This document shows, piece after piece, positions 56,356 to 64,000 of a DNA stretch of 64,000 nt. This stretch comes from Pseudomonas sp. N040 (GTDB taxonomy: Bacteria; Pseudomonadota; Gammaproteobacteria; Pseudomonadales; Pseudomonadaceae). A program made the translations under genes and the position numbers. The stretch lies in assembly GCF_015637705.1 (NCBI RefSeq), contig NZ_JADOBE010000002.1, positions 355,454 through 419,453 of the forward strand, read 5' to 3'. Positions within the stretch are counted from its first letter, which is position 1. Each line of letters starts with the position of its first letter. The notes under the pieces were generated by a model. It was not told the origin of the DNA. It did not search any database and saw only the letters and a program-made list of their open reading frames with translations.

Positions 56356-57060
56356 TTACCAGCCCAGGGTTTCCTTGAGAAACGGGATGGTCAGCTTGCG
56401 CTGCGCCTGCAACGAGGCCTGATCCAGCTGCTCGAGCAGCTCGAACAACGCACTCATGCTGCGCGTGCCACGATTGAGGATGAACGCGGCGACCTCGTCG
56501 GAGAGTTGCAGGCCCCGCCGCGAGGCGCGCAACTGCAAGGCATGCAGCTTGTCCGCCTCGGCCAGTTCGCGCATCTGGAAGACCAGTGCCTGACTCAGGC
56601 GTGACTGCAGGTCCGCCAGCTTCAGCGGCAATTCCCGCGGCGCCGCACTGGCGCTGAGCAACAGGCGCTGGCCACTGTCGCGCAGGCGATTGAACAGGTG
56701 GAACAGCCCCTCCTCCCAATCCTCGCGCCCGGCCACGGCATCCAGATCGTCGAGGCAGACCAGTTCGCAGTACTCCAGGCCATCCAGCAATTGCGGGCCA
56801 TGCTCGACCAGTTCGGCCAGCGGCAGGTAAACCGCCGGCTGGTCGAACTGCTCGAGCTGCAGGCAGGCCGCCTGCAACAGGTGGCTACGCCCCACCCCGG
56901 CGTTGCCCCACAGGTAGATCAGGCTTTCGGTCCAGCCAGCGTCGGCCTGGCAGAGCCGCTCGACATACCCCAGCGCCACGGCATTGCTGCCGGGATAATA
57001 GTTTTTGAAGGTGGCGTCATCACGCAGACGCACCCCCAGGGGCAACTGGATCGGTTTCAT
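56356..57060 (-). CDS. hda: DnaA regulatory inactivator Hda
   Basis: A 234-residue AAA+ protein homologous to the DnaA motor domain; with the sliding clamp it stimulates ATP hydrolysis on DnaA and so prevents over-initiation. The clamp-binding motif QLPLGV is at the N-terminus (residues 4-9). The Walker A reads GNAGVGRSHLL with Arg for Lys, as also in E. coli Hda. CLDDLDAVAG is the Walker B region. Its start overlaps the upstream permease stop by four bases. Confidence 0.94.
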   Translation of the reverse strand: MKPIQLPLGVRLRDDATFKNYYPGSNAVALGYVERLCQADAGWTESLIYLWGNAGVGRSHLLQAACLQLEQFDQPAVYLPLAELVEHGPQLLDGLEYCELVCLDDLDAVAGREDWEEGLFHLFNRLRDSGQRLLLSASAAPRELPLKLADLQSRLSQALVFQMRELAEADKLHALQLRASRRGLQLSDEVAAFILNRGTRSMSALFELLEQLDQASLQAQRKLTIPFLKETLGW

Positions 57061-58151
57061 TCGGGCTCGCGTGGAGGTTCAGGGGCCGTTGCCGGCTCCC
57101 GATACAGGTCGGAAAGCTTATACAAGTCGTTGGCATGGCGCAGCAGGACCATGATCACGGCAGCCGCCGGCAGCGCCAGCAGGATGCCGACAAAGCCAAA
57201 CAGCTGGCCACCGGCCAGAATCGCAAAGATCACCGCCACCGGATGCAGGCCGATACGGTCACCGACCAGCATCGGTGTCAGCAGCATGCCTTCCAGCAAC
57301 TGTCCCAGGCCAAACACCAGCGCCACCCCCAGCAGGGGATAAAGCTCCATGCCGCCATGCTGGAAAATCGCAGCGATGACCGCCGCGCTGCTGCCGATGA
57401 TGAAGCCCATGTACGGCACGATACTGGCGAGACCGGCGAGCAGGCCGACCAGCAAACCCAGGTCCAGACCGACAATCGACAACCCGCTGGCGTAGATCAG
57501 TCCAAGCGCCAGCATTACCAGCAACTGGCCGCGAATGAACGCCCCGAGCACGGCATGGCATTCGCCAGCCAGGCGAACCAGCAGCGGCTCCAGGCGCCGC
57601 GGCAACAGTGCACGCACCTTCACTACCAGGCGATCCCAGTCGCGCAGCAGATAGAAGCCGACCACCGGCACCAGCAGCACATCGGTCAGCCAGCCCAGCA
57701 AGGCGCGCCCGGAAGCGGATGCCTGGCCCAGCAGCAGCCCGAGAATGTCGCCAGTCTGTCCGACATGCCCGGACAGCGCCTTCTTCACCTGATCCAGGCG
57801 CCAGAAGCCTTCCGGCAGCCCAAGCTGCACCTGCACCCAGGGCAAGGCGCGCTGCTGCAGCCAGTCGAGCACCTGCGGGGTCACCTCGTACAGGCGCACC
57901 AGCTGGCGGCCCAGCAGCGGCACCAGCACCAGCAGCAGGAGCAGCAGAAGCAGGCTGAAGGCAGCAAATACCAGGATCACCGCGGTGCTACGCGAAAGCT
58001 TCAGGCGCTGCAGCCGGTCGACCAGCGGGTCCCCGAGGTAGGCCAGCAGCATGGCCAGCAGGAACGGCGACAGAATCGGCGTCAGCAGGTACAGCAGCCA
58101 GCCGCCCAGCAGCACGGCAAGTATCCAGGGCCAGCGGAGGTTCTGCGTCAT
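57057..58151 (-). CDS. AI-2E/PerM-family transporter
   Basis: A 364-residue inner-membrane protein with about eight transmembrane segments. The conserved stretches PYMGFIIGSSAAVIAAIFQ and QLLEGMLLTPMLVGDRIGLHPVAVI define the AI-2E transporter (PerM) family. Members export small molecules or ions; the autoinducer link holds for few of them. It is coupled by four-base overlaps to both the CDP-alcohol transferase gene upstream and hda downstream, a conserved cluster in pseudomonads. Confidence 0.92.
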   Translation of the reverse strand: MTQNLRWPWILAVLLGGWLLYLLTPILSPFLLAMLLAYLGDPLVDRLQRLKLSRSTAVILVFAAFSLLLLLLLLVLVPLLGRQLVRLYEVTPQVLDWLQQRALPWVQVQLGLPEGFWRLDQVKKALSGHVGQTGDILGLLLGQASASGRALLGWLTDVLLVPVVGFYLLRDWDRLVVKVRALLPRRLEPLLVRLAGECHAVLGAFIRGQLLVMLALGLIYASGLSIVGLDLGLLVGLLAGLASIVPYMGFIIGSSAAVIAAIFQHGGMELYPLLGVALVFGLGQLLEGMLLTPMLVGDRIGLHPVAVIFAILAGGQLFGFVGILLALPAAAVIMVLLRHANDLYKLSDLYREPATAPEPPREPE

Positions 58152-58711
58152 TGGCTGAATTTCCTCCCCTCGCTAATGAATTTCGCCATCCAGACCCGCG
58201 TGTAATCAGCACCACTGGCCAGGGTAACCAGCAATACCAGCCACTGCAGCATCGACTGAACCTCGCCGAATGCCGGATAAATGCTCAGCGCCAGCAACAG
58301 CGTCAGCACCAGGACTATCTGCAACAGGGTGGACAGCTTGCCGAGCAGGCTGGGGCGCACCTGGAAAGGCCCGCGCAGGTAACGGTAAACAGCCGCACCG
58401 CCGACCAGCAGCAGATCGCGGCCGAGCACCATCAGGGTCAGCCAGAGGGGCAGCTGGCCGACGATGGTCAGGCAGACATAACTGCTCACCAGCAGCAGCT
58501 TGTCCGCCAGCGGATCCACTATCGAGCCAAAGCGGCTGACCCAGCCATAGCGGCGGGCCAGAAAGCCGTCGAGGGCATCCGAAGCCGCGGCCAGGGCGAA
58601 GCAGACAAGCGCCAGTGCATACTGGGCATCCAGCAGAAACCGGGCAATCGGCACGGTCATCAGCAACCGCAGCACCGTCAGCAGATTGGGTAATTGACGC
58701 AGGATCGGCAT
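58148..58711 (-). CDS. CDP-alcohol phosphatidyltransferase family enzyme
   Basis: A 187-residue inner-membrane enzyme. The catalytic signature D-x2-DG-x2-AR-x8-G-x3-D-x3-D is complete (SDALDGFLARRYGWVSRFGSIVDPLADK). Several transmembrane helices follow. Such enzymes swap CMP for an alcohol to form phospholipids; this one resembles the PgsA-like group but pseudomonads carry pgsA elsewhere (with uvrC), so the acceptor alcohol is uncertain. Start 58711 gives MPILRQLPNLLTVLRLL, a normal family N-terminus. Confidence 0.88.
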   Translation of the reverse strand: MPILRQLPNLLTVLRLLMTVPIARFLLDAQYALALVCFALAAASDALDGFLARRYGWVSRFGSIVDPLADKLLLVSSYVCLTIVGQLPLWLTLMVLGRDLLLVGGAAVYRYLRGPFQVRPSLLGKLSTLLQIVLVLTLLLALSIYPAFGEVQSMLQWLVLLVTLASGADYTRVWMAKFISEGRKFSQ

Positions 58712-58733
58712 AGTCGGCCTCAGGGCCCGTCGG

Positions 58734-59792
58734 TTACCAACTGAACGTCAGCACGTCCGGCCTCGGCACAACCGGCACAAGCGGCGCACCGGGCACCTGC
58801 TGCGGATCGGTCGACAATGGGCTGAGGGGAGCAACGGGCTGAGCCGGAATGGCGCTGACCTCGCGCAACTGACCCAGCGCCAATTGCGCGCGCAGCTGTT
58901 CGGGACTGGCATTCAGCTGATAGGTCAGGTTGGCGCCCTGCGCCTGAAGCAGGCGCGCGGCGAAAGGCTTGAGCAGGCGCTCCAGCTCGGCGTAGCGCGC
59001 CAGATCAGTCCCCTGCACCACCAGCGTCAGGGGTTGCGCCGCGCCCGGGGCAATGATGAAACGCGGCGCCAGACGCAGACTGACGGCCAGCATCACTTCA
59101 TCGGCCAGCGCTGCCGGGTCGACTGCCTCGGCCGCACCCTGTTCGCTGCCGTCCTCCAGCCACAGGCGCCATTGCGCCTGCCACTTGCCCTCGACAGCAC
59201 TGGTTGTCACGCCCAGCAGGGCATCCGCGGCGTAGCGCTGGGAAACCGGCAACAGCGCATCGGCGCGAGCAGCCGCCAGATTTTCCGGGGTGGCTGCCAG
59301 CTGCTCCTGCAGGTCAGCCAGCGGCAGGCTCACCGGCAGGCCCCGATTTTGCGCCGCCGCCTGTACCGGCAGGGCCTGCTCAGAACCGTCACCCACCAGG
59401 CTGGAGCTCCCGTCGACCTCGTTCAGCCACCAGACCAGCAGCAACGGCCGATTGGCGCCCCACAGCGGCAGGCCGGCCTGGCGCAGGCGACTTTCGGTGG
59501 TCAGGGGGTCGAAATCCACCACCAGCACGCTGCCTTCGACACCAAACTGGCTGATCAGTTGCTGGGGATCCTTGTGCAATTCGGCAACCGCCGCCGATTG
59601 CAGGATCGCCGGATCGCCGGTCAGGCGGACAATCAGGGTGTCCAGCGCACGATTCAGCGCCGCCGTGCGCTCTTCCGGCTGCTGGCCGGGAACGGCCGTG
59701 CGCACCTGATAGAGCCCGCTGGTCTGGGCCGCAAGGGCCGGCAGGCTGAGGGCAGAAAGGGCACAAACAAGCAGGCAGGTGATCAGGCGCAT
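58734..59792 (-). CDS. DUF2066 exported protein
   Basis: A 352-residue protein with a signal peptide (SALSLPALA-A). The segment RTAALNRALDTLIVRLTGDPAI and the WWLNEVDG region fit DUF2066, a family found beside purM/hda in pseudomonads and of unknown function. The C-terminal ~40 residues are Pro/Val-rich. ATG 59792 gives the signal peptide; a longer frame to 59969 reads through the promoter region of purM. It is divergent from purM. Confidence 0.83.
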   Translation of the reverse strand: MRLITCLLVCALSALSLPALAAQTSGLYQVRTAVPGQQPEERTAALNRALDTLIVRLTGDPAILQSAAVAELHKDPQQLISQFGVEGSVLVVDFDPLTTESRLRQAGLPLWGANRPLLLVWWLNEVDGSSSLVGDGSEQALPVQAAAQNRGLPVSLPLADLQEQLAATPENLAAARADALLPVSQRYAADALLGVTTSAVEGKWQAQWRLWLEDGSEQGAAEAVDPAALADEVMLAVSLRLAPRFIIAPGAAQPLTLVVQGTDLARYAELERLLKPFAARLLQAQGANLTYQLNASPEQLRAQLALGQLREVSAIPAQPVAPLSPLSTDPQQVPGAPLVPVVPRPDVLTFSW

Positions 59793-59952
59793 CAGATTCT
59801 CTGGGGAGGTAGGGCTGAAGAAAGGCCTATACCTTAAACAGCCGCCCCGCCCCCGGCAACCTTTGCCGCAGCGAGGCCGGCTGCAATCCCCCATAAATCG
59901 CAGATTGGCAGGCAAAAGCGCCCCTGGTGCAAGGGCCGTCGACATGCACCGA

Positions 59953-59981
59953 TGGCCGCCCAGCCCCAAGCCTGATAAAAT
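59953..59981 (+). promoter_or_regulatory. candidate promoter for purM-purN
   Basis: A TAAAAT hexamer (59976-59981) is followed by a ~70-base leader before the purM ATG. The hexamer 17 bases upstream (TGGCCG) is a weak -35. Sequence pattern only. Confidence 0.35.
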
Positions 59982-60052
59982 CGCGCCCCTTCACAGACAG
60001 CCACAATGACCCGGCTGCCTTCCCGAATTCCTTCCCTACAAGGCCTTGGCGC

Positions 60053-61111
60053 ATGAGCAAGCAACCCTCCATCAGCTACAAAGACGCCGGTGTGGACATC
60101 GACGCCGGTGAAGCCCTGGTCGAACGCATCAAGGGCGTGGCCAAGCGCACTGCCCGTCCGGAAGTCATGGGCGGCCTAGGCGGCTTCGGCGCCCTCTGCG
60201 AAATCCCCGCCGGCTACAAGCAGCCGGTGCTGGTGTCCGGCACCGACGGCGTCGGCACCAAGCTGCGCCTGGCGCTGAACCTGAACAAGCACGACAGCAT
60301 CGGCCAGGACCTGGTGGCCATGTGCGTGAATGACCTGGTGGTCTGTGGTGCCGAGCCGCTGTTCTTCCTCGACTACTACGCCACCGGCAAGCTCAATGTC
60401 GACGTTGCCGCCACTGTGGTCACCGGCATCGGTGCCGGTTGCGAGCTGGCCGGCTGCTCCCTGGTCGGTGGCGAAACCGCCGAGATGCCGGGCATGTACG
60501 AAGGTGAAGACTACGACCTGGCCGGCTTCTGCGTCGGCGTGGTGGAAAAGGCCGAGATCATCGACGGTTCGAAGGTCGCCACTGGCGACGCGCTGATCGC
60601 CCTGCCCTCCTCCGGCCCGCACTCCAACGGCTATTCACTGATCCGCAAGATCATCGAAGTCGCTGGCGCCGATATCGCCAGCGAACAGCTGGATGGCAAG
60701 CCACTGGCCGAACTGCTGATGGCGCCCACGCGCATCTACGTCAAGCCGCTGCTCAAGCTGATCAAGGACACCGGCGCGGTCAAGGCTATGGCCCACATCA
60801 CCGGCGGCGGCCTGCTCGACAACATTCCGCGCGTGCTGCCGGAAGGCGCCCAGGCCATCGTTGACGTCGCCAGCTGGCAGCGCCCGGCGGTATTCGACTG
60901 GCTGCAGGCCAAAGGCAACGTCGACGAGCACGAGATGCATCGGGTGCTCAACTGCGGTGTCGGCATGGTCATCTGTGTTGCCCAGGATCAGGTGGCTGCC
61001 ACCCTTGCCAGCCTGCGCGACAGCGGCGAGCAGCCCTGGGTGATCGGCCAGATCGGCATGGCTGCTGCCGGCGCCGCCCAGGTCCAGCTGAACAACCTGA
61101 AAGCCCACTGA
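60053..61111 (+). CDS. purM: phosphoribosylformylglycinamidine cyclo-ligase (AIR synthetase)
   Basis: A 352-residue enzyme that closes FGAM to aminoimidazole ribotide using ATP. It starts [27 protein letters not shown]; diagnostic stretches are [37 protein letters not shown] and [14 protein letters not shown] 60053 matches the family start; the open frame to 59927 is not part of it. Its stop overlaps the purN start (TGATG). Confidence 0.97.
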   Translation: MSKQPSISYKDAGVDIDAGEALVERIKGVAKRTARPEVMGGLGGFGALCEIPAGYKQPVLVSGTDGVGTKLRLALNLNKHDSIGQDLVAMCVNDLVVCGAEPLFFLDYYATGKLNVDVAATVVTGIGAGCELAGCSLVGGETAEMPGMYEGEDYDLAGFCVGVVEKAEIIDGSKVATGDALIALPSSGPHSNGYSLIRKIIEVAGADIASEQLDGKPLAELLMAPTRIYVKPLLKLIKDTGAVKAMAHITGGGLLDNIPRVLPEGAQAIVDVASWQRPAVFDWLQAKGNVDEHEMHRVLNCGVGMVICVAQDQVAATLASLRDSGEQPWVIGQIGMAAAGAAQVQLNNLKAH

Positions 61112-61758
61112 TGACGGCAAGCTGCAATGTGGTGGTGCTGATCTCCGGTTCCGGCAGCAACCTGCAGGCGTTGATCGACAGTTGCGGGCCTGACAATCCG
61201 CTACGGATCAGCGCGGTCATCTCCAACCGCGCCGATGCCTACGGGCTCAAGCGCGCCGCTGCTGCCGGGATTCCGACGCAAACCCTGGATCACAAGCTGT
61301 TTGCCGACCGGGAAAGCTTCGACCGCGCGCTGATTGAAAGCATCGACGGCTTCGGGGCCGAACTGGTGGTACTCGCCGGCTTCATGCGCATCCTCAGTAG
61401 CGGCTTTGTCCGCCACTATGCCGGTCGCCTGCTGAATATCCATCCGTCGCTGCTACCCAAGTTCAAGGGTCTGCATACCCACCAGCGCGCCCTTGACGCC
61501 GGCGAAAGCGAACATGGCTGCAGCGTGCACTTCGTCACCGAGGAACTTGATGGCGGGCCGGTGGTCGTACAGGCTGTATTGCCCATAACCAGCAGCGATA
61601 GCGCAGAAAACCTGGCGCAGCGCGTCCATACTCTGGAACACCGGATCTACCCACTGGCGGTGCGCTGGTTTGCCGAAGGGCGCTTGCGCCTCGGCCGCTC
61701 CGCTGTCGAACTCGATGGCCAGCCACTACCCGCCTGCGGCCAGCAAATACGCAACTAG
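61111..61758 (+). CDS. purN: phosphoribosylglycinamide formyltransferase
   Basis: A 215-residue GAR transformylase using 10-formyl-tetrahydrofolate. Visible are SGSGSNLQALID (phosphate loop), the catalytic Asn-His in LLNIHPSLLPKFKGLHTHQRAL, and the Asp of VTEELDGGPVVVQA. It is translationally coupled to purM, the standard purMN arrangement, and is followed nine bases later by a DUF3108 gene. Confidence 0.97.
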   Translation: MTASCNVVVLISGSGSNLQALIDSCGPDNPLRISAVISNRADAYGLKRAAAAGIPTQTLDHKLFADRESFDRALIESIDGFGAELVVLAGFMRILSSGFVRHYAGRLLNIHPSLLPKFKGLHTHQRALDAGESEHGCSVHFVTEELDGGPVVVQAVLPITSSDSAENLAQRVHTLEHRIYPLAVRWFAEGRLRLGRSAVELDGQPLPACGQQIRN

Positions 61759-61767
61759 GAGAGACCC

Positions 61768-62484
61768 ATGCGTCGCGCTCTATTGTTCTGCCTTGCCCTG
61801 CTCAGCCTGTCGGCCCAGGCGTTCGAACTGCAGCCCTTCACCGCCAGCTATACCGCCGACTGGAAGCAGTTGCCGATCAGCGGCAGCGCCGAACGCAACC
61901 TCAAGGCACTGGGCAATGGCCGCTGGGAGCTCGACTTCGAAGCCTCGATGCTGGTCGCCAGCCTCAGCGAAGTCAGTGTCCTGACCCTGGAAAACGATAC
62001 CTTCCTGCCAGTCTCCTACCGCTTCAAGCGTGGCGGCATGGGCAAGAGCAAGGAAATCGAACTGGACTTCGACTGGCAACAGAAACAGGTGATGGGCACT
62101 GATCGCGACCAGTCCATTCACCTGCCGCTGAATCGCGGCCTGCTCGACAAGTCCACCTATCAACTGGCCTTGCAGCATGATGTGGCTGACGGCAAGACCA
62201 GCATGAGCTATCAGGTGGTCGACGGTGACGAGATCGACACCTACGACTTCCGCGTGCTGGGCGAGGAGCGCGTGCGCACCAAGGCCGGCCTGATCGACGC
62301 GATCAAGGTCGAGCGCGTGCGTGACCCGACCAAGAGCAACCGCAAGACGGTGCTGTGGTTCGCCAAGGACTGGGACTTCCTGCTGGTGCGCCTGCATCAG
62401 GTAGAGAAGGACGGCAAGGAATACCAGATCATGCTCAAGCAGGGCGAAGTCGCCGGCCGCCAGGTTCAGGGCAAGGCCGAGTAA
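61768..62484 (+). CDS. DUF3108 exported protein
   Basis: A 238-residue protein with a signal peptide (LSLSAQA-F) and a beta-rich mature part. FTASYTADWKQLPISGSAERNLK and VVDGDEIDTYDFRVLGEERVRTKAGLIDAIKVERV are typical of DUF3108, a periplasmic family of unknown function often found after purN in pseudomonads. GGAGAG precedes the ATG. It probably ends the purMN transcript. Confidence 0.88.
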   Translation: MRRALLFCLALLSLSAQAFELQPFTASYTADWKQLPISGSAERNLKALGNGRWELDFEASMLVASLSEVSVLTLENDTFLPVSYRFKRGGMGKSKEIELDFDWQQKQVMGTDRDQSIHLPLNRGLLDKSTYQLALQHDVADGKTSMSYQVVDGDEIDTYDFRVLGEERVRTKAGLIDAIKVERVRDPTKSNRKTVLWFAKDWDFLLVRLHQVEKDGKEYQIMLKQGEVAGRQVQGKAE

Positions 62485-62791
62485 TTCCCGCGCGCTAGCC
62501 GTGGCCATTGCGGCGACCCGTCTGCCGGACCACCGACAATACCCGGCCAGCCACCCAGGCGGTGCCGGCGTGCGTCACCAGCACGACTGCAGCCGCGGGC
62601 CCAGATGCCAATGACGCCGCCTGCAGCGCGCAAAAGCCCGCACGCAGACGACAATGGCGCGGCAGCCACGCGCTGGCACCATGCCTCGCACAGACAAAAA
62701 AAGATCCCGCACGCCATGCGTGCGGGACCTTGTTTGATCAGCTACTCGACCGGCTGTCGGCAGACCCGATAACCGCGCAAAACGCCGGGTT
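62485..62791. other. 307-base intergenic region
   Basis: This lies between the convergent DUF3108 and exported hypothetical genes. Apart from the terminator at 62694-62727 I see no gene, repeat or RNA in it. Confidence 0.6.
62694..62727 (-). terminator. rho-independent terminator
   Basis: The stem TCCCGCACGC/GCGTGCGGGA (62705-62727) with a three-base loop is followed on the minus strand by TCTTTTTTT. It serves the exported hypothetical gene ending at 62792. Confidence 0.88.
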
Positions 62792-63565
62792 TCAGCGATC
62801 CTGTGGATTGTCGGCGTCCAGCCCTTCGCTCTCGAGGGACACGCTTACCGCCACTTCATTCAGGTCAAGCACCGTGCGGCTTATGTAGAACTCGGCGCCG
62901 CCGTTGGGGCGACCCTTGGCCTGCAGCAGTTGCTTGCGGACAAAGCGGTAGTTCTTGGAGGCCGGCGCAAGATAGTCGGCATGGGACGGATACTTCTTCA
63001 GCAGGACATCGAAGTTCTTTTCGATCTGCTGGTCAATGGCAGGCAGCTGCGCAGGATCAATGCTGAAGGCTGACTTGTCTTCCAGCGGATAGCGGCGCAA
63101 TTGGTAGTCCATCAGCAGGTGGGCAATTTGCAGGCTCTGGCTGTTCAGCAGGGCCACCGGCGAAGGCGTGCTTGCCATTTCAGCCTGGTACTGGGTAGAG
63201 ATGATTTCCTGCAACTCCTTGTTCAACTGCAGGACGCGCTGGACATTTTCCGGAAAAATGGCCGCTTCCGAGCGCTTGGTCCGCTCCAGGGTCAGGAAAA
63301 TCTTGTTCATCTCATTGAACCGCGTGCGCATCTCCGGCTGATCACCCAGCTGGGTGATCTTGGTATCCATCACGGTCGCTGCGCCAAATGCCCCAGCCAG
63401 ACTGCGGTCATCGGGGGTGCGATCCTTGGGGTTGAAATAGACCATCATGCTGGCAGTGAACAGATAACCGTTGCTACTGACCTCATGCAGGAACTGGATG
63501 GACTGGCTGTCTGCGCGAGCAAAGGAACAGCAGAAGGTGAGAATAATCAGTAGTGCTGACCGCAT
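62792..63565 (-). CDS. exported hypothetical protein
   Basis: A 257-residue protein with a signal peptide (FCCSFARA-D). The mature part is mainly helical, with a central stretch (MNKIFLTLERTKRSEAAIFPENVQRVLQLNKELQEII) that could form a coiled coil. I recognise no domain. It starts 'MRSALLIILTF' at an ATG with no strong ribosome site. It has its own terminator and lies in an otherwise sparse region; base composition is somewhat less GC-rich than its neighbours, so later acquisition is possible. Confidence 0.68.
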   Translation of the reverse strand: MRSALLIILTFCCSFARADSQSIQFLHEVSSNGYLFTASMMVYFNPKDRTPDDRSLAGAFGAATVMDTKITQLGDQPEMRTRFNEMNKIFLTLERTKRSEAAIFPENVQRVLQLNKELQEIISTQYQAEMASTPSPVALLNSQSLQIAHLLMDYQLRRYPLEDKSAFSIDPAQLPAIDQQIEKNFDVLLKKYPSHADYLAPASKNYRFVRKQLLQAKGRPNGGAEFYISRTVLDLNEVAVSVSLESEGLDADNPQDR

Positions 63566-63811
63566 TACGCATAGCTCCCAATTTTGTTCTAGTTATGTTG
63601 GCTGCGCCAAACACCCCAATGGGTATTGTCACCCAATCATTTTGTGACGCCGGTCGTAGAATAAAGCGCCCCAAGAGGAATCGCCACCCCTCTGATCAAT
63701 TGACGCCAAACAAGTGACAGAATGCAGATCAGCCAGGTTCCGCAAGCGCTGATCGAGCTGTGGCGAGGACAGCAACCACGGCTCAACCGCGCATCCACAA
63801 TCAGTAACCCC

Positions 63812-64000
63812 TCACCTGGCCAGCAGACGCAGCAATAGCGGATAGGTATTGGGAAACAGCCGGGCCAGCCAGAACAGCGTGCTCGACTTGTTGCCGGTGA
63901 GAATCCGCCGCTGGCCGCGCCGCAAGCCGGCAAGAATATCGGCCGCACAGGCTTCCGGCGGCGTGGTCAGCATCTTGCTGCCCTGGCTGGCAAAAATTTC
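63812..64000 (-). CDS. short-chain dehydrogenase, C-terminal part only
   Basis: The last 62 codons of a minus-strand gene that continues beyond the window. The sequence MLTTPPEACAADILAGLRRGQRRILTG followed by a hydrophobic/basic end (WLARLFPNTYPLLLRLLAR) is the usual C-terminus of a group of membrane-associated SDRs in pseudomonads. The catalytic part is not visible. The 246 bases downstream (63566-63811) contain nothing I can name. Confidence 0.7.
   Translation of the reverse strand, partial: EIFASQGSKMLTTPPEACAADILAGLRRGQRRILTGNKSSTLFWLARLFPNTYPLLLRLLAR

Noticed and set aside
63637..63948. 103-codon minus-strand open frame near the window end
   Set aside because: It overlaps the clear SDR C-terminus in another frame, is Cys/Trp/Pro-rich and has no ribosome site.

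Overview
The window reads as a continuous stretch of a gammaproteobacterial chromosome of the Pseudomonas lineage. It is GC-rich and tightly packed, and has the gene order familiar from pseudomonads: tRNA-Ser / purC / bamC / dapA / gcvR / bcp, nadA / tRNA-Lys / queC / queE, cpoB-pal-tolBARQ-ybgC-ruvBAC-yebC-aspS, slyX, oprD, proS, and wrbA-arsC-hda-purM-purN. Comparisons with P. aeruginosa are from memory of that genome, not from a search.

Bases 1-12500 are mostly metabolic and accessory: the 3' part of a C39-like peptidase/TPR gene, a SAM methyltransferase, an unusual VOC-VOC-SRPBCC fusion divergent from a GMC oxidoreductase, alanine dehydrogenase, a periplasmic quinohemoprotein (PQQ + haem c) alcohol dehydrogenase, a CPA1-type cation/proton antiporter, a lipoprotein and an MscS-type channel. 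Bases 12600-33000 are conserved housekeeping: two tRNAs, purine, lysine, NAD and queuosine synthesis, BAM and Tol-Pal envelope machinery, Holliday-junction processing (RuvABC), aspartyl-tRNA synthetase and a membrane-linked cold-shock protein. Bases 33000-41000 hold an OprD-family porin, a KefC-type potassium antiporter, a penicillin-acylase-family Ntn hydrolase, a small beta-barrel protein, SlyX and a HIT protein.

The most interesting part is 42126-48520. Seven tightly spaced minus-strand genes encode a thermostable-hemolysin-domain protein, an AMP-forming acyl ligase, a haem-oxygenase-like (TenA/UndA-like) putative di-iron oxidase, an SDR, an exported TPR protein, and an OmpR-type response regulator with its QseC/PmrB-type kinase. 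About 50 bp upstream of the first gene is CTTAAG-N5-TTTAAG, which matches the direct-repeat operator of PmrA/QseB-type regulators. This suggests an autoregulated, envelope-sensing operon that makes a small acyl-derived product. I know of no assigned function for it.

The rest (48800-64000) is oprD, proS, lipoproteins, a TlpA-like thioredoxin, a YihY-family membrane protein, arsC-wrbA, hda with an AI-2E-type permease and a CDP-alcohol phosphatidyltransferase, purM-purN, two exported proteins of unknown function and the 3' end of an SDR gene. I saw no insertion sequence, prophage or CRISPR array. Repetitive DNA is limited to REP-like palindromes and one short tandem repeat.
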